Shown here: piece by piece, positions 8,126-16,207 of the stretch
Numbering within the stretch: the stretch's first letter is position 1
Layout: the number at the start of each line of letters is the position of its first letter
From: Fusicatenibacter sp.
GTDB taxonomy: Bacteria; Bacillota; Clostridia; Lachnospirales; Lachnospiraceae
Reading direction: 5' to 3'
Length of the DNA: 36,548 nt
NCBI GenBank assembly: GCA_022766945.1
Contig: JALEOU010000107.1
Span: forward strand, 1-36,548
Position numbers and translations under genes: made by a program
Notes under the pieces: model-generated
The model's database searches: none
Told to the model about the DNA's origin: nothing
The model's input: only the letters and a program-made list of their open reading frames with translations

Positions 8126-8175
8126 AAAACACTGAATGCCTGTTTTGCCAGGAGCTTTCAGTGTTTTCTTTTTTT
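8126..8175 (+). terminator. Terminator of the PerR operon at the right end of the element
   Basis: Hairpin with outer stem AAAACACTGAA/TTTCAGTGTTTT and a less regular inner part, followed by a run of T. It ends the cargo operon about 25 bp before the right crossover, so read-through into the disrupted protease gene is limited. Confidence 0.8.
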
Positions 8176-8177
8176 CA

Positions 8178-8225
8178 TTTCCCTTACTGATATGAATCAT
8201 GTGAACCATAATTATTGCCAAAGCT
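8178..8225. other. Right attachment site of the recombinase element
   Basis: The element-side arm TTTCCCTTA is at 8178-8186, a 12-bp spacer follows, and the crossover repeat ATGTG is at 8199-8203; intact protease coding sequence follows. Beyond the 9-bp arms, four of the next six positions (pattern x-T-x-ATA) also match the inverted left arm. ATGTG occupies the same codon phase as in the left junction. Confidence 0.8.
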
Positions 8226-9023
8226 CAGATTGAGAGACAGGGGGCGTTCCATCACCAGGGAATAGCGGACGGCAAAGTCCACTGCCTGCAGAAGCTGTGA
8301 AGTGCGGGGCAGGTCAGCAGGATCGGGATTACCAAGCTTGATCACCAGAAGGGAAGCCTTTGGGGCAACGCCGCGGGTGGCACCTTCCCCGGCCAGTCCG
8401 TTCCCGGCTGCAATGCCCATAACAGCCGTGCCGTGACCGGTAGTATCGCGGGAGGGAACGAGGGCATACCGCTCTTCCGGGTTTGGGGCATTCAGCGCCT
8501 CATTAATCTGTTCCCTCGTATACAGACTGCCCAGATGGTATCCCGGAGGCGGTGCACCTTGAAGCGACTGATCCCAGAGAGACAGGATCCTTGAACTGCC
8601 GTCTTCATTTCGGAAATCCGGATGAGCGTAATCAATCCCGGAATCAACGCAGGCGATCAGAACGCCATCCCCATACAGACCACGGACGCCTTCCTGGAGC
8701 GGATTGATACAGGAGATACTGCGCCCGTAGCTGTCAGCGAAAAAGAGAAGCTTTGGTTTTTCCATATAGGTAATCTGAGGAAGAGAGGTGACAAAATCGA
8801 TGAGATGTTCCGGAATAATGAGAACAGCGTAATTGAAGAGAAGAATAGTAATCGTAATCCCTTCTTCCTGAAGGAAAGATAAGTCCCCCTGATACTGGAC
8901 AATGACCTCCCAGGTTTTCGATAGAGCATTATATCCGGCATTCAGCTCCGGCACGGCACGGCGTTCCGCATCGGTTGCTTCCAGAGCAAGATTCAGAAGA
9001 TTTTCACGTTTTTGACTGGGCAT
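8184..9023 (-). CDS. N-terminal part of Csp-like S8 serine protease, interrupted
   Basis: Carries a prodomain-like N-terminus (ENLLNLALEATDAERR; about 90 residues) and two thirds of the catalytic triad: Asp127 in VDSGIDYAHPDF and His197 in GHGTAVMGIAAGN. It ends shortly after LSLNLSFGNNYGSH, where family members run on into the oxyanion Asn and catalytic Ser. The last four codons (DSYQ) and the stop come from the mobile element. The rest of the gene is at 1719-2636. Start chosen at 9023, because AGGGAG lies 10 nt upstream and the family normally begins at this methionine; ATG 9047 gives eight more residues. Without the serine the product cannot be an active protease. The split architecture matches CspA/B/C, which control spore germination in clostridia, but many Lachnospiraceae paralogues have unknown roles. 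Confidence 0.88.
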   Translation of the reverse strand: MPSQKRENLLNLALEATDAERRAVPELNAGYNALSKTWEVIVQYQGDLSFLQEEGITITILLFNYAVLIIPEHLIDFVTSLPQITYMEKPKLLFFADSYGRSISCINPLQEGVRGLYGDGVLIACVDSGIDYAHPDFRNEDGSSRILSLWDQSLQGAPPPGYHLGSLYTREQINEALNAPNPEERYALVPSRDTTGHGTAVMGIAAGNGLAGEGATRGVAPKASLLVIKLGNPDPADLPRTSQLLQAVDFAVRYSLVMERPLSLNLSFGNNYGSHDSYQ

Positions 9024-9129
9024 GAATCGAATGCTCCCTTTTGACATAAATTCTCTAAAAGTTATTCCTCTTCTCGGAAAAATATGTTAGAGTATGTTTG
9101 AACAAAAGAACTTCTTCGGAGGATTTGAA

Positions 9130-10488
9130 ATGAAGATTATCATCGTTGGCTGCGGTAAAGTCGGAACGGCACTGACAGCGCAGCTGAGCAAAGAAGACAA
9201 TAATGTAACCGTAATTGATACGGACTATAATGTGATAAGAAATGTCTCCAATATGTATGATGTGATGGGGATTGCCGGAAATGGTGCCAGCTACAGTGTC
9301 CTTCAGGAGGCAGATATTGAACACGCTGATCTGATGATTGCTGTGACGAAGAGCGATGAGATGAATCTCTTGTGCTGTGTGATCGCAAAACAGGCTGCCG
9401 ACTGTCATACAATTGCCCGCGTCCGAAATCCGATCTATCGGGAGGAGCGGGATTTTATTCGCAGAAAGCTGGGACTTTCCATGATTATCAATCCGGAACA
9501 CGCGGCTGCGATGGAGATTGCGCGGCTGCTGCGTTTTCCGTCTGCAATTGAGATTGACAGTTTTTCCCGCGGACGTGTCGAAATGCTGCGGTTTAAGGTG
9601 CCACAGAATTCCAGAATTGCCGGTTACGCTCTGAAGGATCTTTCGCGGGCGATACAGAGCGATATTCTGGTGTGTGCTGCGGAGAGAAATGACGAGGTTT
9701 ATATTCCGGACGGTAATTTTGTGATTCGTCAGGGGGACAGTCTGTCCATCATTGCTGCTCCTTCAAATGCAGTGGATTTCTTCCGGAGAATCGGCGTGCG
9801 TATGAATCAGGTACACAGTACCATGATTGTAGGCGGCGGAGATATCACGTATTATCTTGCGAAGTCTCTGGAGAGTACCGGTGTTGATGTGAAGATTATC
9901 GAAAAAAACAGGAGCCGTGCAGAGACATTGAGCGAGCTTCTTCCCAGGGCGACGGTGATCTATGGAGATGGCAGTGACAGAGAACTGCTTCGGGAAGAGT
10001 GTATTCAGGATATGGACTCCTTTGTGGCCTGTACGGACATGGATGAGGAAAATATTATATTGTCACTGTATGCCAAGAATATGGTATCCACTAAAGTAGT
10101 GACCAAGATCAATCATCTGGAATTTAATGATGTTATTCATACGCTGAATCTGGATAGCCTGATTTATCCGAAGCATATCACAGCAGAATATATTCTGCAG
10201 TATGTGAGGGCGATGAAAAACTCGATCGGAAGTAATGTGGAGACCCTTTACAAATTGATGGATGACCGCGTGGAAGCATTGGAGTTCCAGATCCATCAGA
10301 ACTGTCGTCTGGTTGGAATCCGTCTGCAGGATATGAAAACACGGCCGAATCTGCTGGTGGCTGCCATCAGCCGTCAGGGGAAGGTCATTATCCCAGGAGG
10401 TCAGGACAGCTTTGAAGTGGGAGACTCTGTCATCGTAGTTACAACGGTTACGGGGCTTCAGGATATTCATGAGATCTTGTCAGAGTAG
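9130..10488 (+). CDS. trkA: Trk potassium uptake regulatory protein TrkA
   Basis: A 452-aa cytoplasmic gating subunit of a Trk/Ktr potassium channel. Two tandem RCK modules: the first begins with the nucleotide-binding GCGKVG (residues 7-12) and the second near TMIVGGGDITYYLA. Each is followed by a TrkA-C domain (GYALKDLS..., later GIRLQDMK...). The two-module form of about 450 aa is the TrkA type; KtrA has only one. Start set at 9130, where GGAGG lies 8 nt upstream; an in-frame ATG at 9094 lacks a ribosome site. It lies 15 bp before trkH, so the pair form an operon. NAD(H) or ATP binding gates the membrane subunit. Confidence 0.95.
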   Translation: MKIIIVGCGKVGTALTAQLSKEDNNVTVIDTDYNVIRNVSNMYDVMGIAGNGASYSVLQEADIEHADLMIAVTKSDEMNLLCCVIAKQAADCHTIARVRNPIYREERDFIRRKLGLSMIINPEHAAAMEIARLLRFPSAIEIDSFSRGRVEMLRFKVPQNSRIAGYALKDLSRAIQSDILVCAAERNDEVYIPDGNFVIRQGDSLSIIAAPSNAVDFFRRIGVRMNQVHSTMIVGGGDITYYLAKSLESTGVDVKIIEKNRSRAETLSELLPRATVIYGDGSDRELLREECIQDMDSFVACTDMDEENIILSLYAKNMVSTKVVTKINHLEFNDVIHTLNLDSLIYPKHITAEYILQYVRAMKNSIGSNVETLYKLMDDRVEALEFQIHQNCRLVGIRLQDMKTRPNLLVAAISRQGKVIIPGGQDSFEVGDSVIVVTTVTGLQDIHEILSE

Positions 10489-10503
10489 CAAAGGAGCCGG
10501 TCT

Positions 10504-11946
10504 ATGAATGATAAAATGATTCGATTTATTATCAGCTGGGTTCTGAAGCTGGAGGCAATCCTGATGATGCTCCCGGTACTGATTGCACTGATCTATCGGG
10601 AAAAGGAAGGATTTGTCTATCTGATATGGGCGGCTGTGTGTGCCGGAATCGGATGTTTGCTTTGCAGAAAGAAACCGGCCAACATGGAGATTTATTCCCG
10701 GGATGGATTTGTCGCGGTTTCCTTAAGCTGGATTGTGTTGGGTGTGTTTGGCGCAGTCCCCTTTGTGATTACCAGGGAAATTCCGTTTTATGTAGATGCA
10801 CTTTTTGAGATTGTCTCGGGATTTACGACTACCGGAGCCAGTATTCTCCCCGAAGTAGAGGCACTGTCACATGCAAGTCTGTTCTGGAGAAGCTTTTCCC
10901 ATTGGGTAGGAGGCATGGGTGTGCTGGTATTTATTCTGGCGCTGCTGCCCATGAAAGGCGGTTCTGTGATGAACCTGATGAAAGCGGAGAGCCCGGGACC
11001 TACGGTATCTAAATTTGTTCCGAGAGTCCGCGGAACAGCGAAGCTGCTGTACCAGATTTATATTGCGCTGACCCTCATTACGATGGCAGCTCTGATTCTT
11101 TCGGGAATATCGGTCTTTGAGTCGGTTACCCTGGCATTTGGTGCAGCCGGCACCGGAGGATTTGCGGTGCTGAATTCGGGGTGTGTTGGCTATTCCCCCG
11201 TACAGCAGTGGATTCTGACAATCGCGATGATTGCCTTTGGTGTCAATTTTAACTTTTATTATTTGTTACTGTGCAAGAAAATCAAATCTGCATTTGGGTC
11301 CCAGGAGGTAAGAGCCTATTTCCTGATTATCCTGATGAGTATCGGCGTGATTACCTGGAATGTCCATACCATGTACCCAACGTTTGGTGAGGCTCTTCGT
11401 CAGGCCGCGTTCCAAGTAGGATCGATCATTACGACGACCGGATTTGCGACGGCAGATTTCAATCTCTGGCCGGAATTGTCGAAGACGATCCTGGTGATGC
11501 TGATGTTTATTGGTGCCTGTGCCGGTTCCACAGGAGGCGGAATCAAAGTATCCCGTATCCTGATCCTTTTGAAAACTGTGCACAAGGAGCTGACGGCGAT
11601 TGTGCATCCGCGCAGTGTAAAGCGAATTCGCTTTGACGACCATGTGGTTGAGCATGAGGTGCTTCGGGCAATCAATGTATTTATTATTGTATACCTGGTG
11701 ATTTTTGCCGGTTCTATGCTGGTGATCAGCTTTGATGAATTTTCATTTGAGACGAATTTTACGGCGGTAGCTGCTACACTGAATAATATCGGACCTGGTC
11801 TTGACAAGGTAGGCCCTATGAGCAATTACAGTGAATACAGTACGATTTCCAAACTGATTCTGATTTTTGATATGCTGGCAGGCCGTCTGGAATTATTCCC
11901 GATGCTGATTCTGTTTTACCCGTCCACATGGAAGAGAAGAGGATAA
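10504..11946 (+). CDS. trkH: Trk potassium uptake membrane protein TrkH
   Basis: A 480-aa integral membrane protein that forms the potassium pathway with TrkA. It has four repeated M1-P-M2 units whose selectivity-filter segments are recognisable: TTTGAS, GTGGFAV, TTTGFAT and NNIGPGL. Long hydrophobic helices run throughout, with paired extra helices at the N-terminus as in TrkH. AAAGGAG lies 9 nt before the ATG. It follows trkA by 15 bp, so expression is shared. Length and filters are intact. Confidence 0.95.
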   Translation: MNDKMIRFIISWVLKLEAILMMLPVLIALIYREKEGFVYLIWAAVCAGIGCLLCRKKPANMEIYSRDGFVAVSLSWIVLGVFGAVPFVITREIPFYVDALFEIVSGFTTTGASILPEVEALSHASLFWRSFSHWVGGMGVLVFILALLPMKGGSVMNLMKAESPGPTVSKFVPRVRGTAKLLYQIYIALTLITMAALILSGISVFESVTLAFGAAGTGGFAVLNSGCVGYSPVQQWILTIAMIAFGVNFNFYYLLLCKKIKSAFGSQEVRAYFLIILMSIGVITWNVHTMYPTFGEALRQAAFQVGSIITTTGFATADFNLWPELSKTILVMLMFIGACAGSTGGGIKVSRILILLKTVHKELTAIVHPRSVKRIRFDDHVVEHEVLRAINVFIIVYLVIFAGSMLVISFDEFSFETNFTAVAATLNNIGPGLDKVGPMSNYSEYSTISKLILIFDMLAGRLELFPMLILFYPSTWKRRG

Positions 11947-11991
11947 CAGAACAAAAAACTGAGAAATGACAGAATATGGAGGACAAAACCA

Positions 11992-13071
11992 ATGAGTAAG
12001 TGGGAAGATAACGTGAGAAAAGTAGTGCCTTATGTTCCGGGAGAACAGCCAAGGCAGAAGGATATGATTAAGCTGAATACGAATGAGAATCCGTATCCGC
12101 CTTCTGGCGAGGCAGCAAAGGTGCTGCAGGCATTTGACGAAGACACCCTCCGGCTGTATCCTGATCCGACGGCAGCGGAACTTGTGAATGCAATTGCAGA
12201 TGTCTATCAGGTGAGCCCGAAGCAGGTTTTTGTGGGTGTGGGAAGTGATGATGTACTTGCAATGTCTTTTATGACGTTTTTTAATTCCGAAAAACCGATC
12301 CTGTTTCCGGATATCACGTATTCCTTTTACGACGTGTGGGCAGAGGAATTCCGGATTCCCTACGAGCGCGTTATGCTGGATGAAGAATTCAAAATCGTAC
12401 CGGAACAGTATTTCTCTGAGAATCATCAAAACGGCGGTATCGTATTCCCCAATCCCAATGCGCCTACAGGCGTAGAACTGCCGCTGGATGCCATTGAGGC
12501 GATTCTGCAGCACAATCCCGATGTGGCCGTGATTGTGGATGAGGCTTACGTGGACTTTGGCGCGGTATCTGCCCTGCCTTTGCTGAAAAAGTATGAAAAT
12601 CTGCTGGTGGTGCAGACAACATCCAAATCCAGATCACTGGCAGGTATGCGGATCGGATATGCAATCGGAAATGAGAAAATGATCCGCTATCTGAATGATG
12701 TGAAGTATTCCTTCAATTCCTATACGATGAATCAGCTCACCATCGCCATGGGAGCTGCGGTGTTTCGCGATACGGCGTATTTTGAGGAGACGGTCGCCAA
12801 AGTGGTGGAAACGCGTGAATGGGCAAAAAAGGAATTTACACGTCTTGGCTTTTCTTTTGGAGATTCAAAGGCAAACTTTGTTTTCGTCACACACAAGAGT
12901 GTTCCGGCAAAACAGATTTTTCAGGCACTCCGGGAACAGCATATTTATGTCAGATATTTTGACAAGCCAAGAACGGATCGTTACCTGAGAATAACGATAG
13001 GAACCAGAGAGCAGATGCAGATACTCTTTGACTTTCTGGAAGAATATCTTGGGAAGGACAGCCTTGGCTGA
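11992..13071 (+). CDS. hisC: Histidinol-phosphate aminotransferase
   Basis: A 359-aa PLP-dependent class I/II aminotransferase that converts imidazole acetol phosphate and glutamate to histidinol phosphate and 2-oxoglutarate in histidine synthesis. Seen: substrate-loop start KLNTNENPYPPS, FPNPNAPTG, DEAYVDF with Asp183 and Tyr186, Schiff-base Lys212 in TTSKSRSLAGMRIGY, and phosphate-binding Arg220. A near relative could act on other aromatic or acidic amino acids, and no other his gene is nearby, so the family is certain and the substrate likely. GGAGG lies upstream of the ATG. It sits 45 bp after trkH and 32 bp before the MATE gene, perhaps partly co-transcribed. No T-box or his leader is visible in the short gap. 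Confidence 0.85.
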   Translation: MSKWEDNVRKVVPYVPGEQPRQKDMIKLNTNENPYPPSGEAAKVLQAFDEDTLRLYPDPTAAELVNAIADVYQVSPKQVFVGVGSDDVLAMSFMTFFNSEKPILFPDITYSFYDVWAEEFRIPYERVMLDEEFKIVPEQYFSENHQNGGIVFPNPNAPTGVELPLDAIEAILQHNPDVAVIVDEAYVDFGAVSALPLLKKYENLLVVQTTSKSRSLAGMRIGYAIGNEKMIRYLNDVKYSFNSYTMNQLTIAMGAAVFRDTAYFEETVAKVVETREWAKKEFTRLGFSFGDSKANFVFVTHKSVPAKQIFQALREQHIYVRYFDKPRTDRYLRITIGTREQMQILFDFLEEYLGKDSLG

Positions 13072-13103
13072 TTAATGAAAGAAGAGGGAAAGGTAATTTC
13101 AAA

Positions 13104-14480
13104 ATGAGTGAGCATGTGGGGGCTTGTAAAGGCTCCGGATCCAACCAGATTACAGAGGGGGTTATCTGGAAACAGCTGCTGTTTTTCTTTTTTCCGATCT
13201 TATTCGGAACCTTTTTTCAGCAGCTGTATAACACGGCAGATGCCATGATTGTGGGACACTTTGTGGGAAAGCAGGCACTGGCGGCAGTGGGCGGAACGAC
13301 AGGTACGCTGATCAATTTGCTGGTGGGCTTTTTTACCGGACTTTCCAGCGGTGCGACCGTGATTATCTCCCAGTATTATGGAGGAAGAAAACGGGACAAG
13401 GTACAGTGGGCAGTACATACCTCGGTTGCGTTTTCCATTTTGGGAGGTCTGGTACTGATGGGGATCGGAATCATCGGATCGCGATGGATGCTGGAGCTGA
13501 TGAATACGCCGTCTGATGTTATGGAGCACGCGCTGATTTATATCCGTATTTATTTTCTTGGCACAGTAGGAAATCTGCTGTATAACATGGGTTCCGGAAT
13601 CCTGCGCGCGATCGGTGATTCCAGAAAACCGCTGTATTTTCTGATTGTCTGCTGTTTCACCAATATTATCCTGGACCTGCTGCTTGTGGCGGCACTGGGA
13701 CTTGGAGTTCTCGGAGCGGCGCTGGCAACGATTCTCTCGCAGATGATCAGCGCGGTGCTGGTGATGGGGTCCCTGATGAGGACACAGGATATCTATCGCC
13801 TGGATTTGTCTAAAATCAGGATTGACGGGATTATGTTACGAAGAATTGTCCGAATCGGATTTCCGGCAGGTATGCAGTCTGTGATGTATTCTGTATCCAA
13901 CGTGATTATTCAGGCCGGTGTCAACGGACTGGGAACCGATAACGTAGCAGCGTGGGCTGCTTATGGCAAGGTAGACGGTCTGTTCTGGATGATGGTCAAT
14001 GCGCTTGGAATCTCGGTGACAACCTTCGTGGGTCAGAATTATGGAGCGGGCCGGATCGATCGGGTACATAAGGGAGTCCGCGTCAGTGCGGGACTGTCTG
14101 TGATTATGACCTCCATTATGTGTGTCTTCCTCTGGTTTGGCGGAAGCCCTCTGATGAGTCTTTTTACTTCCGACGAGGCGGTACGTCAGATCAGCAGCAG
14201 TCTTTTACATTTTATGGTTCCCACCTTTTTTACGTATCTGGCGATTGAGATTTTATCCGGTTCCCTTCGCGGTGTCGGAGACTGCTGGATTCCGATGGTG
14301 ATCACCGGGCTTGGGATCTGCGGTGTGCGGATCCTGTGGGTGATTTTTGGTCTGCCCCATTATCACACATTGAAGGGTGCGGCGTTCTGCTATCCATTAA
14401 CATGGGTGATCACTTCGATCGCATTTCTGATCTACTATTTTCGGTTCAGCGCTCTTGGAAAACGGAAGACAGCTCGTTAG
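13104..14480 (+). CDS. MATE-family efflux transporter
   Basis: A 458-aa membrane protein with about twelve hydrophobic helices, arranged as two homologous halves of the MATE (multi-antimicrobial extrusion) family. Typical segments: FFQQLYNTADAMIVGHFVG near residue 40, QALAAVGG, and the second-half counterpart GLGTDNVAAWAAYGKVDGL. It exports cationic or other small compounds in exchange for sodium ions or protons; the substrate cannot be deduced. Full length, ending at a terminator. It is only distantly similar to the MATE fragment at 26.5 kb. Confidence 0.92.
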   Translation: MSEHVGACKGSGSNQITEGVIWKQLLFFFFPILFGTFFQQLYNTADAMIVGHFVGKQALAAVGGTTGTLINLLVGFFTGLSSGATVIISQYYGGRKRDKVQWAVHTSVAFSILGGLVLMGIGIIGSRWMLELMNTPSDVMEHALIYIRIYFLGTVGNLLYNMGSGILRAIGDSRKPLYFLIVCCFTNIILDLLLVAALGLGVLGAALATILSQMISAVLVMGSLMRTQDIYRLDLSKIRIDGIMLRRIVRIGFPAGMQSVMYSVSNVIIQAGVNGLGTDNVAAWAAYGKVDGLFWMMVNALGISVTTFVGQNYGAGRIDRVHKGVRVSAGLSVIMTSIMCVFLWFGGSPLMSLFTSDEAVRQISSSLLHFMVPTFFTYLAIEILSGSLRGVGDCWIPMVITGLGICGVRILWVIFGLPHYHTLKGAAFCYPLTWVITSIAFLIYYFRFSALGKRKTAR

Positions 14481-14497
14481 GGGCAGCGGGTGATGAC

Positions 14498-14562
14498 GAA
14501 AAAGAGCTTTCCTTTTGAGAGTTTCGGAAATGAAAACCGGACAAAAGGGAAGCTCTTTTTTG
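14498..14562. terminator. Bidirectional terminator between the MATE gene and the response regulator
   Basis: Stem of about 18 bp (AAAAAGAGCTTTCCTTTTG against CAAAAGGGAAGCTCTTTTT) with a roughly 25-nt loop. A-rich on the left and T-rich on the right, it serves both converging genes. Confidence 0.85.
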
Positions 14563-14587
14563 TGTCTCGATAAATATATTTGTGGAT

Positions 14588-16189
14588 CTATTTCGGCAAA
14601 ATGACTTCGGTTTTGTATTTAGCAGGATTAATCCCCACGTACTTTTTGAACACCTGACGAAAATGCTCGTAATCACTGTATCCCACCAGGTCAGCCACTT
14701 CATAGGTTTTCCTGTTGCTGGAATCCGCCATCAGCTCTTTTGCCTTGCGGATCCGGCACATAGTGATGTATTCGGAGATACTGACTCCGGTGTGTTTTTT
14801 AAAAAGAGAGCTCAGATAATTCGGTGACAGATAAAGATGGTCAGCCAGATTGGTGACGGTTATTTTTTCACGGTAATGCTCCTCGATGTATTGGCATGCA
14901 TTGAAAATGACGGGAGGATACTTGGCGGATTCGCAGTCAGAAAGCCGCAGGATTGCTTTCTGATTCAGGAGATTCAGCATTTTTTCCAGGCGAAGCAGAC
15001 TTTCTTCCTGCTGAAGGGATACCTCTGTCAGGCCCAGTTCCAGCAAAAGGGGAGAGATACCGGTTTTGAGGGAAGCGAGCAGGGTATCAAGAGCAATCAG
15101 GATTGCCCGAAGCTCACGCCGGAGGCGATACATGGATAAACGGGAGGCGACGGCGTATTCCAGCCATTGATGGATCATCTGACTGCAGCCGGACAGGGAA
15201 AGTTCGCGCAATGCTTTTTTATATGCTTCCTCGGAAAAAATGGGAGGGGCATCATCACAGGTATTCATGGGATCCTGGCACTGATAACAGTGACTGGAAA
15301 AACTGCATGTCCGGCTGTTCAGCGTGTGCTGTATCTGAGTAAAGGCGGAAGCGGCACATTCCAGGTGCTCCAGAGGCAAACTCATACAGAAAGTCAGAGA
15401 CATACGTGATGGCAGGTACTGCTGTATTGTGTCGGAAATGACTTTCCGGATGGGATCTGTATGCTGATCCCAAAGGCTTATGATCCCGGCATAAGTATTG
15501 AACTGTATTCGTGAATAAATCACCCGGTCTGCAGAAGGCAGATTCAGAATCCGCTGACAAAGCAGCTCCATTTCCTGTGAGGCAGCTTCTTCTCTGCCGT
15601 CAGTAAGTGTACTGTCGAACAGAATTTTGAAACAGCAAAAAGTGCGGTTTTCCAGAGGAAAGTTCAAAATAGAACATTTCTCTTTCAGTTGTGCGGAAAA
15701 GTCCGGAACCGGATCTGACAGAAAAAGATTCAGAAAAGACCGTGTGATATCCGGAATGGAATGCTGCAGGCTTGACAAAATATTTTGAAAATTCTGCTGA
15801 TCCATTCGTTCCTGCTCAATGGCGGCAATCGCTTTGGCAACGGCCGCAGTAATGTCCGATGCGAGAGAAGGTTTTACAATATAATCGATGACGCCATACA
15901 GCAGAGCTTCCTTTGCAAAATTGAAATTTTGATGACCGCTGAGGATTATGATTTTGGTGCTTTTGTATTGTCTGTAAATCGCTTTAATGAAGTCGAGACC
16001 GTACATGTTTGGCATAACAATGTCGGTGATAACAAGGTCCGGATGGTGAAGTGAGGTTTTCTGAATCGCATCCTCTCCATTGCAGGCGCAGTCTATGACT
16101 TCCACATCCATCGTTTCCCAGGGAATGCAGCTCTTAAGATAAGAAAGCATGAAAGGTTCATCGTCGACCAGTAAAAGTTTGTATGACAT
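14588..16189 (-). CDS. Response regulator, YesN type (REC plus AraC HTH)
   Basis: A 533-aa transcription factor. N-terminal receiver domain (1-120) with the acidic pocket around Asp9/Asp10 and phospho-acceptor Asp56 in LVITDIVMPNMYG. A long middle region of about 300 residues has no domain I recognise. The C-terminal AraC-type double helix-turn-helix (about 430-530) contains LADHLYLSPNYLSSLFKKH and the YSDYEHFRQVFKKYVGINP signature. It lies 18 bp after the sensor kinase gene on the same strand, with GGAG before the ATG. YesM/YesN pairs typically sense extracellular saccharides or the loaded binding protein and activate a nearby ABC transporter; here the divergent transporter operon starting at 18168 is the obvious target. 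Confidence 0.92.
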   Translation of the reverse strand: MSYKLLLVDDEPFMLSYLKSCIPWETMDVEVIDCACNGEDAIQKTSLHHPDLVITDIVMPNMYGLDFIKAIYRQYKSTKIIILSGHQNFNFAKEALLYGVIDYIVKPSLASDITAAVAKAIAAIEQERMDQQNFQNILSSLQHSIPDITRSFLNLFLSDPVPDFSAQLKEKCSILNFPLENRTFCCFKILFDSTLTDGREEAASQEMELLCQRILNLPSADRVIYSRIQFNTYAGIISLWDQHTDPIRKVISDTIQQYLPSRMSLTFCMSLPLEHLECAASAFTQIQHTLNSRTCSFSSHCYQCQDPMNTCDDAPPIFSEEAYKKALRELSLSGCSQMIHQWLEYAVASRLSMYRLRRELRAILIALDTLLASLKTGISPLLLELGLTEVSLQQEESLLRLEKMLNLLNQKAILRLSDCESAKYPPVIFNACQYIEEHYREKITVTNLADHLYLSPNYLSSLFKKHTGVSISEYITMCRIRKAKELMADSSNRKTYEVADLVGYSDYEHFRQVFKKYVGINPAKYKTEVILPK

Positions 16190-16207
16190 TGTGCATTCTC
16201 CTTTCTA

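Larger units (their letters stand above)
2637..8203. mobile_element. Serine-recombinase element carrying a PerR peroxide-defence operon, inserted in an S8 protease gene
   Basis: About 5.56 kb lie between two copies of ATGTG and separate the two halves of one protease gene. Contents: two serine recombinases and a small accessory gene on the minus strand; divergently, a four-gene operon perR, rubrerythrin, SDR oxidoreductase and flavin reductase-rubredoxin on the plus strand. Genes run almost to both ends: the recombinase stop is 44 bp from the left crossover and the cargo stop about 85 bp from the right one, with outward-facing terminators at both ends. There are no long terminal inverted repeats or transposition-type target duplications. 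Short shared crossover sequence, palindromic joined ends and large serine recombinases fit site-specific integration. No conjugation, mobilisation or replication gene is present, so spread would depend on help from outside. Boundaries are seen directly; mobility is inferred. Confidence 0.87.

Noticed and set aside
2637-8203. Composite transposon or IS-type insertion
   Set aside because: No DDE transposase, no long terminal inverted repeats, and the 5-bp repeat is explained better by serine recombinase crossover given the palindromic joined ends.
1719-9023. Reading the two protease parts as two independent genes
   Set aside because: They hold complementary, non-overlapping parts of one family, the C-terminal part has no start, and the frame joins exactly at the shared ATGTG.
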